A stretch of DNA of 64,000 nt from Pseudohalioglobus sediminis (lineage in GTDB: Bacteria; Pseudomonadota; Gammaproteobacteria; Pseudomonadales; Halieaceae). The stretch lies in the NCBI RefSeq assembly GCF_008370495.1, contig NZ_VTUX01000003.1, forward strand, positions 558,001 through 622,000, read 5' to 3'. Position 1 is the stretch's first letter. Each line of letters begins with the position of its first letter. Below the pieces are notes generated by a model. That model was not told the DNA's origin. It ran no database searches and saw only the letters and a program-made list of their open reading frames with translations. The translations under genes and the position numbers were made by a program. This document shows, piece by piece, positions 1 through 7,146 of the stretch.

Positions 1-950
1 TCACCGGCGTCCTCAAGGGTGACCACAAAGTTCTCGCCGGCATGGGGGAACTCATCGTCGCTGTCCCAGAGCCAGTCGAACCAGCCGTCATCCTCTTCGC
101 TGGACGGACCGTTGAAGAGCGCAAAATAGGTGCCACTGCTGCGGTCGAGATCGGTGACCGAGAAGGTAGACTTCTCCAACGCGCGACCCATCGAGGCCCA
201 GGCCCTGGGGAAGGGCAGTTGCAATTGCAGGTAGGGTTCGCCAGTGGCGCTCTCCTGCATGGAAATACGGCCGCCCGCGCTGATCGCCTGCTCTGCCACC
301 ATGGACACGGGCGCCGCCTCGGCGCTGTTGGCGATGTACTGCGCCAGGGACCTCAGCATCTCGGCCTCCAGCTCAAGGTCATCTGACTGATCGGGCCAGT
401 TGCCGACATCGCCAGCCTGGTTTTGCTGCAGCACATGCAGCTCACTGGTGCCGCGCTGGACACCCTGTTCGATGCGCACCTGGAACCGACTGTTCATGGG
501 GGCTGACTCCAGTTTCAGCCAGCCCGTCTCCAGGACACCGGCGCGGGCGTCAACCCGCGACACGCCGATACCGGCGCTCGCCAGGAAGCTGCGCACCTGC
601 GGCCATACCTGCCCGGGCGCCTCGTCCACCAGCGCCCAGCTTTCGTCACCGAGACGCTGGATACGCACCAGTTCCTCGCTACCACCCGCCACCAGCGGTG
701 AGGGCCGTGGCACTTCAAACTTGCCGGTGTCTACAACCGAACTCTGCACCGGCGGCACCGGGTAAATCTCCTGCAGGGTTCCCGAGTCGGCGCCATCCGG
801 CACCTTGATCGCGGCCATCTCCGGGGCTTTCTTGTAGTCATTGGATGGGTCGCGGAACACGCCCTGGTCGCCAAACAGGTAGCCGCAGCCGGAAACAGGC
901 AGCAGCAGGACAGACAGCGCGGCCATACGCCTGAAGTGATATAGGTTCAT
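1..950 (-). CDS. bamC: Outer membrane assembly lipoprotein BamC (partial, 3' end off the window)
   Basis: The reverse strand from an ATG at 950 stays open to the window edge (316 codons). The protein starts with a lipoprotein signal: basic start, hydrophobic core and V-S-G-C lipobox with Cys22. It continues with [12 protein letters not shown] and SNDYKKA, which resemble the start of pseudomonad NlpB/BamC. BamC is the accessory lipoprotein of the BAM complex that inserts beta-barrels into the outer membrane. The start overlaps the dapA stop as ATGA (947-950), so it should be translationally coupled; dapA-bamC is the usual gammaproteobacterial order. The C-terminus lies beyond base 1. Confidence 0.88.
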   Translation of the reverse strand, partial: MNLYHFRRMAALSVLLLPVSGCGYLFGDQGVFRDPSNDYKKAPEMAAIKVPDGADSGTLQEIYPVPPVQSSVVDTGKFEVPRPSPLVAGGSEELVRIQRLGDESWALVDEAPGQVWPQVRSFLASAGIGVSRVDARAGVLETGWLKLESAPMNSRFQVRIEQGVQRGTSELHVLQQNQAGDVGNWPDQSDDLELEAEMLRSLAQYIANSAEAAPVSMVAEQAISAGGRISMQESATGEPYLQLQLPFPRAWASMGRALEKSTFSVTDLDRSSGTYFALFNGPSSEEDDGWFDWLWDSDDEFPHAGENFVVTLEDAG

Positions 951-1822
951 ACTTCCGCCACCGCTTGCAGGGCTGCAGCCAGCTCCTGGTGATACTCTGC
1001 GGCCAGCGGCGTCAGCGGCAGGCGGATACCCCCGCCAATTCGCCCCTGGTGCTGCAAGGCCCATTTCACCGGTATCGGGTTGGACTCCAGGAACAGTGCC
1101 CGGTTGAGCGGCGCCAGCCGGCTGTCAATCGCCGCGGCAGCCTCCCGGTCACCCGCCGCCGCCAGGCGACACATCTCCGCCATCAGCGCGGGCGCCACGT
1201 TGGCGGTTACCGATATATTGCCCTGCCCCCCTGCGAGGATCAGCTCCATCGCAGTAGGGTCATCACCAGAGTACACCGCCAGCTGCTCGCCACAGCGGGC
1301 AATCAGGTCGCGGCCGCGATCCACGTCACCCGTGGCGTCCTTGATACCGACAATATTGGCAATACCCGCCAGCCTGGCCACGGTGTCGTTGTGCATATCC
1401 ACCGCGGTGCGCCCGGGCACGTTGTACAGAATTTGGGGCACATCCACCGCCTCGGCGATGGCCTTGTAATGCAGGTAGAGCCCTTCCTGCGTCGGCTTGT
1501 TGTAGTAGGGGGTTACCAACAGGCAGGCATCTGCGCCGGCATCGGCTGCGGCGCGTGTCAGTTCGATGGCTTCGCGGGTGGCGTTGGCGCCGGTGCCCGC
1601 GACTACCGGGATGCGGCCGGCCACGTACTGTACGCAGTGCCTGATCACGTCACAGTGCTCGGGTACGCTGAGTGTGGCGCTCTCACCGGTGGTGCCCACC
1701 GCGCCGATGGCGCCGGTGCCCGACTTCATGTGCAGATCCAGGAGGCGGTCCAGCGCCTCCCAGTCGACGCTGCCGTCGTTGTGCATAGGCGTAACGAGGG
1801 CGACAATACTGCCGGTAATCAT
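947..1822 (-). CDS. dapA: 4-hydroxy-tetrahydrodipicolinate synthase
   Basis: This 291-residue protein has the normal length for DapA, which condenses pyruvate with aspartate semialdehyde in the first committed step of lysine and diaminopimelate synthesis. Visible active-site features are GTTGE with Thr44/Thr45, YNVPGRT with Tyr133 and Arg138, and the Schiff-base lysine Lys161 in GIKDATG. It is cytoplasmic. The gene is cotranscribed with bamC through a 4-base ATGA overlap. A divergent exported protein gene begins 157 bases upstream. The ribosome-binding sequence ahead of the ATG is weak, but the N-terminus ([12 protein letters not shown]) is typical of the family. Confidence 0.97.
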   Translation of the reverse strand: MITGSIVALVTPMHNDGSVDWEALDRLLDLHMKSGTGAIGAVGTTGESATLSVPEHCDVIRHCVQYVAGRIPVVAGTGANATREAIELTRAAADAGADACLLVTPYYNKPTQEGLYLHYKAIAEAVDVPQILYNVPGRTAVDMHNDTVARLAGIANIVGIKDATGDVDRGRDLIARCGEQLAVYSGDDPTAMELILAGGQGNISVTANVAPALMAEMCRLAAAGDREAAAAIDSRLAPLNRALFLESNPIPVKWALQHQGRIGGGIRLPLTPLAAEYHQELAAALQAVAEV

Positions 1823-1979
1823 GAGTCATTCTCCGCAACAGGCTGGCGGACAGGCGGCGCAGCGCCGGGGTCCGTCGGGAAGTCCGCCATTATCCATGAA
1901 GGGGGCCGGATGACAACCGGCTTGGGCTAAAATTGAACGGCCTGCTATGCTTGCATCAACCCGGATTTGAGGACTTCCC

Positions 1980-2486
1980 GTGATCGCTGTGCCTGCCATT
2001 TTCCGCCCCTTGCTGGTCCTGTTACTGCTGCTGCCGATGTCTGGCCACACCCAGAACGAGGCGCGAATCAGCGAGCTGTCCTATCTCGACCGCCAGTTCA
2101 TGCAGCAGCAGCGCGACCTGCTGAATGACCTGGTCTCCCGCCAGTTTGGCAGCCAGTTCAGCGGCGAGCGTGACCGCGACCTCCGCCTGTTGCAACGACT
2201 GCTGGACGAGCGCCTGGTGCGCAACGACCAGACCCGGGAGCTGCAGGCCATGGGCGTGGTCATGGGAGATTTGCTGGCGGCAGAGCTCGGGCTTGACTGG
2301 GTGGTCTACGAGGACAGGGCCGGCCGCAGCCGCGCCCTGCGCTACCAGCAGACCGACAACTACCTGTTCCCGGTCACCATGATTTCCAGGCGCAGGGAAG
2401 CGGGCAACGCGACCCCGGTGTCCCGGATCTACGAAAAAGCCGTAGAGAGCATGCGCGCCGTCGTACCCGCGCTGCCGTTCAGCTGA
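1980..2486 (+). CDS. Exported protein, DUF3806-like
   Basis: This 168-residue protein starts at GTG, with a GAGGA-like site about 8 bases upstream. It has a clear cleavable signal peptide (hydrophobic LLVLLLLLPMSG, roughly residues 9-23). The mature part is polar and helical, with many Gln, Arg and Asp, followed by a compact region containing ELGLDWVVYED and YLFPVTMISRR. That resembles DUF3806 proteins of unknown function from pseudomonads; the match is from memory. It is divergent from dapA and 70 bases ahead of the MCE operon on the same strand, so it may share a transcript. No catalytic motif is seen. Confidence 0.72.
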   Translation: MIAVPAIFRPLLVLLLLLPMSGHTQNEARISELSYLDRQFMQQQRDLLNDLVSRQFGSQFSGERDRDLRLLQRLLDERLVRNDQTRELQAMGVVMGDLLAAELGLDWVVYEDRAGRSRALRYQQTDNYLFPVTMISRRREAGNATPVSRIYEKAVESMRAVVPALPFS

Positions 2487-2556
2487 TGCCACGGGGTGAC
2501 AGCCGGGCGCTTCAGGCGATAGACTGCCATCACCTTCTCGCTGTTATCGGCTAAGC

Positions 2557-3687
2557 ATGGAACAACGGCCCCCGGGATTCGAACTGACCGTCCAGGACCG
2601 CCAGACGGCTGTACTCACCATCAGCGGCGACTGGATACAGGGCAACACCCACAGTGACTTCCAGACCTTCAAGGATGACTTGTGCTGCATCCATGCCGAC
2701 AAACTGGTAGTCGACGGCGCCGAGCTTGGGCGCTGGGATTCGGTGCTGATGGCATTCCTGCTGCAGTGTTACAACCAGTGCCGGGACGACAATATTGAAT
2801 TTTCCCAGCGCGGCCTCCCCGCCAACGTGGTGCAACTGCTCGAGGTAGCCTCCACCGTTCCGGCCCATGAGCAGAAAGCACCGGAGGCCGAGCCCTGGTA
2901 CGGCTTTCTCGACCCCGGCAGGCTCTATGGTGAAGTACGCGACGCCACCCTGGGCACCCTCGAGTTCGTTGGTGAGCTCAGCGTCGCCCTGGCTCGACTC
3001 ACGGTCGGCCGCGCCAATACCCGGCTCAGTGATTTCCGCGACTTCTGTTACCAGGCCGGCCCCAATGCATTCGCCATTATCAGCCTGACCAGCCTGCTGG
3101 TGGGGATGATTCTCGCCTACCTCGGTGCAGTCCAGCTGCAGCAGTTCGGCGCCGGAATATACGTCGCCGACCTCGTGGTCATAGGCATGCTGCGCGAGAT
3201 GGGTGTATTGATGGCGGCAGTGGTCATGGCCGGCAGGACCGGCGCCGCCTATGCTGCGCAGCTGGGAACCATGCAGACCAACGAGGAAATAGATGCCATT
3301 ACCACCATGGGTGTGTCACCCATGGAATTCCTTATCGTGCCACGGGTGCTGGCGCTGGTGGTCATGATGCCCCTGTTGACCCTGTACGCCAACGTGCTGG
3401 GGATTGTAGGCGGCGGCATCGTCGCCGGCGGCATGGGCATAACGCCGTTGATGTATATTGCCCAGGGAGAGGATGCAGTGAGCCTTGCGCACCTCACTGT
3501 GGGCCTGATCAAGAGCGTGGTGTTCGGCCTGCTGATTGCCGTGGCAGGCTGTCGTTCGGGCATCAACAGCGGGCGCGATTCAGCGGCCGTTGGCCAGGCG
3601 GCCACAGAAGCTGTCGTCACCGCAATTGTCTACCTGATCGTTGCCGACGCCGCCATCAACATCGTTTTCCAACAGCTGGAGATCTGA
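2557..3687 (+). CDS. MCE-type lipid ABC transporter permease with N-terminal STAS domain (MlaE family)
   Basis: The 376-residue protein fuses two parts. Residues 1 to about 105 form a STAS/MlaB-like domain (VLTISGDW, LVVDGAELGRWDSVL). About residues 130-376 are an MlaE permease with hydrophobic segments and the family signature region VVMAGRTGAAYAAQLGTMQ followed by EIDAITTMGVSP. MlaE permeases form the inner-membrane channel of transporters that move phospholipids or other hydrophobic molecules across the envelope. In E. coli the STAS protein MlaB is separate; here it is built into the permease. It is first of four overlapping genes: its TGA overlaps the next ATG as TGATG at 3685-3689. Confidence 0.92.
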   Translation: MEQRPPGFELTVQDRQTAVLTISGDWIQGNTHSDFQTFKDDLCCIHADKLVVDGAELGRWDSVLMAFLLQCYNQCRDDNIEFSQRGLPANVVQLLEVASTVPAHEQKAPEAEPWYGFLDPGRLYGEVRDATLGTLEFVGELSVALARLTVGRANTRLSDFRDFCYQAGPNAFAIISLTSLLVGMILAYLGAVQLQQFGAGIYVADLVVIGMLREMGVLMAAVVMAGRTGAAYAAQLGTMQTNEEIDAITTMGVSPMEFLIVPRVLALVVMMPLLTLYANVLGIVGGGIVAGGMGITPLMYIAQGEDAVSLAHLTVGLIKSVVFGLLIAVAGCRSGINSGRDSAAVGQAATEAVVTAIVYLIVADAAINIVFQQLEI

Positions 3688-4457
3688 TGTCGGACGTGCA
3701 TATCAGGGTCAGCCAGCTCACTATGGCCTACGGCTCCAGGGTCATCCAGCGGGACCTCGATTTCGACATAATGAAAGGCGACATTTTTGTCATCATGGGC
3801 GGCAGTGGTTGTGGCAAGAGCACCCTGCTGAAGCACATGCTGGGCCTGCTATCGCCAGCGTCAGGCGACATCCTGTTCAACGGCGAGAGCCTGGTCAGCG
3901 CCAGTGCCCAGCAACGCGACCGCATGCGACAGCGCTGGGGGATTACCTACCAGAGCGGCGGTCTGTTCAGTGCCATGACGCTGGCAGAAAACATCGCCCT
4001 GCCGCTGCAGCTGTACACGCAGTACTCGGCAGCAGATCGCGACGATATCATCGCCTATAAACTGGCCCTGGTGGGCCTGGCCGGCTACCAGGACTTTTAC
4101 CCATCGGAAATCAGCGGCGGGATGCGCAAGCGGGCGGCATTGGCGCGTGCTATCGCCCTGGAGCCGGAAATCCTGTTTTTTGACGAGCCCTCGGCAGGCC
4201 TGGACCCGATCAGCTCCAGCCTGCTGGACGAGCTGATAGTGCAATTGCAACAGAGCACCGGGGCGACTGTGGTGATGGTGACGCACGAACTGCCCAGCAT
4301 TTTCGCTATCGCCAACAATTCCGTCTATCTCGATGCGAAAACCAAGACCATGATCGCCTACGGCGACCCGCGCGAGCTGCGCGATCACAGCGACCAGGCC
4401 GTGGTGAGACAATTTCTCGCCCGGGAAGCGAGCGCAGCAGTTGAGGAACCATTATGA
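3687..4457 (+). CDS. MCE-type lipid ABC transporter ATP-binding protein (MlaF-like)
   Basis: This 256-residue ATPase carries a Walker A (GGSGCGKST, near residue 36), the ABC signature SGGMRKRAALARA, a Walker B ending ILFFDEPSAGLDP and a switch histidine in MVTHELPS. The SGGM form of the signature and the downstream YLDAKTKTMIAYGDP region are characteristic of MlaF/TtgA-type ATPases. It would power the STAS-MlaE permease encoded just upstream from the cytoplasmic face of the inner membrane. It overlaps the permease by one base and the next gene by four (ATGA, 4454-4457), which suggests tight stoichiometric coupling. Confidence 0.93.
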   Translation: MSDVHIRVSQLTMAYGSRVIQRDLDFDIMKGDIFVIMGGSGCGKSTLLKHMLGLLSPASGDILFNGESLVSASAQQRDRMRQRWGITYQSGGLFSAMTLAENIALPLQLYTQYSAADRDDIIAYKLALVGLAGYQDFYPSEISGGMRKRAALARAIALEPEILFFDEPSAGLDPISSSLLDELIVQLQQSTGATVVMVTHELPSIFAIANNSVYLDAKTKTMIAYGDPRELRDHSDQAVVRQFLAREASAAVEEPL

Positions 4458-5422
4458 GCGAAAAACCCCATACAGTAGCGATTGGCGCCTTTGTTATTGG
4501 CGCGCTGCTCATCGCTGTAACCGCCATCATATTTGCCCTCGGCACCGGCATAGGCCAGGAACGCAGTACGGTGGTCATGGTATTCGATGGTTCGGTGAAA
4601 GGGCTCAGTGTGGGCGCACCGGTAGCATTGCGGGGCGTGCAGATAGGCCAGGTCACCGACGTGGAACTGGTCCTGGATTCCGATACGGTTGAACTGATCA
4701 TGCTGGTAGAAGCGGAAATAAGTGGCGAAAACATTCGACGCAGTGGCTCCAACGCCGAAAACCTCACCGAGGAGTTGATTTCGCGCGGTCTGCGCGCACA
4801 GCTCAATACCCAGAGCCTGTTGACGGGGCTGCTCTATGTGCAGCTGGACTTCCATCCCGACAGCGCCATCAACCTCGCCGAGATAGACTCACCGTATCTG
4901 CAGATTCCCACCATACCCACGGAACTGGAGCGCATTACGCGCAGGCTGGAGTCAATTGACTTCGCCAAGGTGGCCACAGATATGGAGTCCATCGCAGAGG
5001 GCATAAACCGTTTCATCAACAGCGAGGGCTTTCAGCAACTGCCACAGCAGGTGCGCGCCACGCTGGCCTCTGTCGACCAACTCAGCGCGCAACTGCAGGG
5101 CCAGATCGCCAGTACCGGGCCCAAGCTGGATAGCGTGCTGGAAGAAGCCGCGACCACCGTAAGCCTGGCCAATGCCGAGCTGCCGCAGCTGGCAAAGCTC
5201 ATCAACGACAACCTCGACCTGCTCGAGGACGCCATAAAAGCCTTCGAACAGGGCATGCTCGAGTTTGAGGGGCTGGTGGACTATGACTCGGCCACTGTCT
5301 ACGAACTCAACCGCGCGCTGCGCGAACTGGGCCAGGCCGGCAGGGCACTGCAGCAGCTGGGCCAGACCCTTGAGGAGCAACCTGAAGCCATTATCCGTGG
5401 CAAGAGTGGAGACACACCATGA
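4454..5422 (+). CDS. MCE domain protein (MlaD/PqiB-like, single MCE domain)
   Basis: The 322-residue protein has one N-terminal membrane anchor (about residues 9-29) and then a single MCE domain, with VFDGSVKGLSVGAPVALRGVQIGQV near residues 37-70. The remainder is a long helical, probably coiled-coil region. MCE proteins form periplasmic hexameric rings or tubes that conduct lipids between inner and outer membranes. It is longer than E. coli MlaD (about 180 residues) because of this helical tail, which could extend a tunnel towards the outer membrane. The gene overlaps its neighbours by ATGA at both ends. Confidence 0.93.
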   Translation: MSEKPHTVAIGAFVIGALLIAVTAIIFALGTGIGQERSTVVMVFDGSVKGLSVGAPVALRGVQIGQVTDVELVLDSDTVELIMLVEAEISGENIRRSGSNAENLTEELISRGLRAQLNTQSLLTGLLYVQLDFHPDSAINLAEIDSPYLQIPTIPTELERITRRLESIDFAKVATDMESIAEGINRFINSEGFQQLPQQVRATLASVDQLSAQLQGQIASTGPKLDSVLEEAATTVSLANAELPQLAKLINDNLDLLEDAIKAFEQGMLEFEGLVDYDSATVYELNRALRELGQAGRALQQLGQTLEEQPEAIIRGKSGDTP

Positions 5423-6033
5423 CCCTACCCTGGCGCACTATTGCCTGGCCCCTGCTGATCGCAACGCTGCTCGCCGCTTGCGGCACCACCCCGCAGAGCC
5501 ACCACTACCTGCTGACCGCCGCCGAAGCGCCATTGCCTTCCGGTGACAGCCCGACCCTCGGCATCGGGCCCATCAGCCTGTCGGCGTACCTGAACCGGAA
5601 TGCACTGGTGAGACGCAGTGGCAGCAACCAACTGGAGCTGTCGACCACGGAGCGCTGGGGCGAACCACTGGAAGACGGCATCACCCGGGTACTGGGACTC
5701 AACCTGGCCGGTCTGTTGCAAACAAAGAGCGTCGTGCGCTATCCATGGCACCCCGCCCGGGCGCCACAATACGGCATCAAGGTGCACGTGCTGGAGATGG
5801 ATGCCACAGCTGATAGCGCCACCCTGGTGGTAGAGTGGCTGGTATACAGGCCGGCGGACGCCAGCGCCATCGACCGGCAACTCAGCCGCCAGTCATCGCC
5901 ATTGCCCGGACCTGATGCCGACAGCAATACCCTCGCCAGCCTCTACAGCGACATGTTGCTGGCGCTGAGCGAGGACATCGCGGCGACTATCCGCGCCCGT
6001 GACGCACAGAGTCCTGCGGACAGCACAGAGTAA
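5419..6033 (+). CDS. ABC-type transport auxiliary lipoprotein (PqiC/YmbA-like)
   Basis: This is a 204-residue lipoprotein with lipobox L-A-A-C (Cys21) followed by GTTPQSHHYLL. That N-terminal pattern and the strand IGPISLSAYLNR match the PqiC/YmbA (DUF330) auxiliary lipoproteins of MCE transporters, which sit in the outer membrane. It ends the four-gene transporter operon and overlaps the MCE gene as ATGA. Its presence makes this a PqiC-type rather than an MlaC-type system, since no soluble MlaC-like shuttle gene is present. The next gene is convergent, 17 bases away, with no obvious hairpin terminator between. Confidence 0.88.
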   Translation: MTLPWRTIAWPLLIATLLAACGTTPQSHHYLLTAAEAPLPSGDSPTLGIGPISLSAYLNRNALVRRSGSNQLELSTTERWGEPLEDGITRVLGLNLAGLLQTKSVVRYPWHPARAPQYGIKVHVLEMDATADSATLVVEWLVYRPADASAIDRQLSRQSSPLPGPDADSNTLASLYSDMLLALSEDIAATIRARDAQSPADSTE

Positions 6034-6050
6034 ATCTGGCCGCCCGGGGT

Positions 6051-6815
6051 TTAAAACTCGTCGGGGCGCAGCATGGCGTCGGAACCGCCGTCTACGAAGA
6101 CCACTGAGCCACAAACGAAATCGGCTTCCGGTGACAGCAAAAAGCGCATCACGTTGGCAATCTGATCCGGGCGCGCTGTGCCGCCCCAGGGAACCATCGC
6201 CCCGAACTCCTTCATTGCCGGCCCCAGCTCGGCATCGGACATGACCTGCTCGGACAGCGGCGTCTGGGTAATGCCCGGTGCCACCGCGTTCAGGCGCACG
6301 CCCAGCTTCGCGTAGGGTACGACATTTCGACGCATCCACACCGAAACAGCGCGCTTGGAACCGGCGTAGGCAGTGTGCCCGTCTCGCTGCGCTATCTCGG
6401 CGAGGGCGGCATCCTCGTCACCGCCCAGGCAAAGCTGCACGAAGGCGTCGGCGGCGGGCACCATGGGTGCCGAATTGGAGGCGACAAGCAAAACCGTACC
6501 GCGCTTTTTCGCAACCAGGTCTTTCAAGCCCTCCACCGTCGCCACGACGGCAAAGTAGTTCACGCTGGCAATCAGCGACAGTGGCCGCGCTACCGGCGGC
6601 AGGCCGGCACAGGGTATAAACCCGTCGAGGCCATCGGGTGCCAGCTCACGCACACCATCGATCGCGGCCTGCCTGCCTTCAGGCGAGGACAGGTCGGCGA
6701 TAATATCGCCTTCACGGATATCCACACTGATCACCTGGTGGCCCCCTGCCAGCAGTTGCCGCTTTAACTCGGCGCCGATGCCGGTGGCCCCGCCCGTCAA
6801 TGCAAATGTACCCAT
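6051..6815 (-). CDS. Short-chain dehydrogenase, 3-alpha-hydroxysteroid dehydrogenase-like
   Basis: The 254-residue SDR has the cofactor motif TGGATGIG (residues 7-14), a serine region around 113-115 and catalytic Tyr150/Lys154 in YAGSK. The start, DLSSPEGRQAAI (residues 41-52) and the C-terminal DAMLRPDEF closely recall Comamonas testosteroni 3-alpha-HSD/carbonyl reductase, including the acidic VDIRE after the second strand that favours NAD. It would oxidise or reduce a hydroxyl/ketone on a steroid or other hydrophobic substrate in the cytoplasm. It lies between an MCE lipid transporter and a TonB receptor, consistent with hydrophobic substrates. The exact substrate cannot be read from sequence. 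Confidence 0.88.
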   Translation of the reverse strand: MGTFALTGGATGIGAELKRQLLAGGHQVISVDIREGDIIADLSSPEGRQAAIDGVRELAPDGLDGFIPCAGLPPVARPLSLIASVNYFAVVATVEGLKDLVAKKRGTVLLVASNSAPMVPAADAFVQLCLGGDEDAALAEIAQRDGHTAYAGSKRAVSVWMRRNVVPYAKLGVRLNAVAPGITQTPLSEQVMSDAELGPAMKEFGAMVPWGGTARPDQIANVMRFLLSPEADFVCGSVVFVDGGSDAMLRPDEF

Positions 6816-7146
6816 AACTAATCCCTGACTGATTCGGTAAGCGGCCCATTCTCCCCCAACACCGGCACCAGGCCAAAGCCTTCGCGCGCCAACCCTGTGC
6901 GAGCTGCAATGTATTTTCAGACTGGTTTAAGAAATCGGCTGAACAATGGTGAGTTTAGCCAGCGCGGCTATCACTGGCGGGGTTCGTCCATAATCCGATC
7001 TGGGTTATGATGAGGCCAGCATAATAACAACGCCAGTGAGCGGCTGAAGAACAATAATTGAAGCCCAGGTCGCGGAGCACACCATAGCCCGCGTCGGGCC
7101 GGCACAGCACTTTTACATCACACTATTTGCTGAGGGATCCGCAAGC
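6816..7146. other. Intergenic region between the SDR and the TonB receptor, with paired inverted repeats
   Basis: These 331 bases hold the divergent control region of the SDR gene (minus) and the TonB receptor (plus). No credible gene is seen. Two inverted repeats stand out: CACTGGCG at 6972-6979 with its exact complement CGCCAGTG at 7031-7038, and between them a spaced palindrome at 6989-7009. A GAGGGA purine run at 7133-7138 is a plausible ribosome-binding site for the receptor ATG at 7147, with 8 bases between. No confident sigma-70 promoter was assigned. Confidence 0.6.
6989..7009. promoter_or_regulatory. Spaced palindrome, candidate operator for the TonB receptor
   Basis: CATAATCC, a GATCT spacer and GGGTTATG form an inverted repeat with 7 of 8 positions matching. 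It lies about 140 bases ahead of the TonB receptor start and inside a wider 8-base inverted repeat (6972-6979 / 7031-7038). Its size and spacing suit a dimeric regulator. No regulator gene is adjacent, so the cognate protein is unknown. Confidence 0.35.

Noticed and set aside
965-1930. A 321-codon plus-strand open frame antisense to dapA.
   Set aside because: The minus-strand frame is unmistakable DapA with all active-site residues; the antisense product is Gly/Arg/His-rich without family features.
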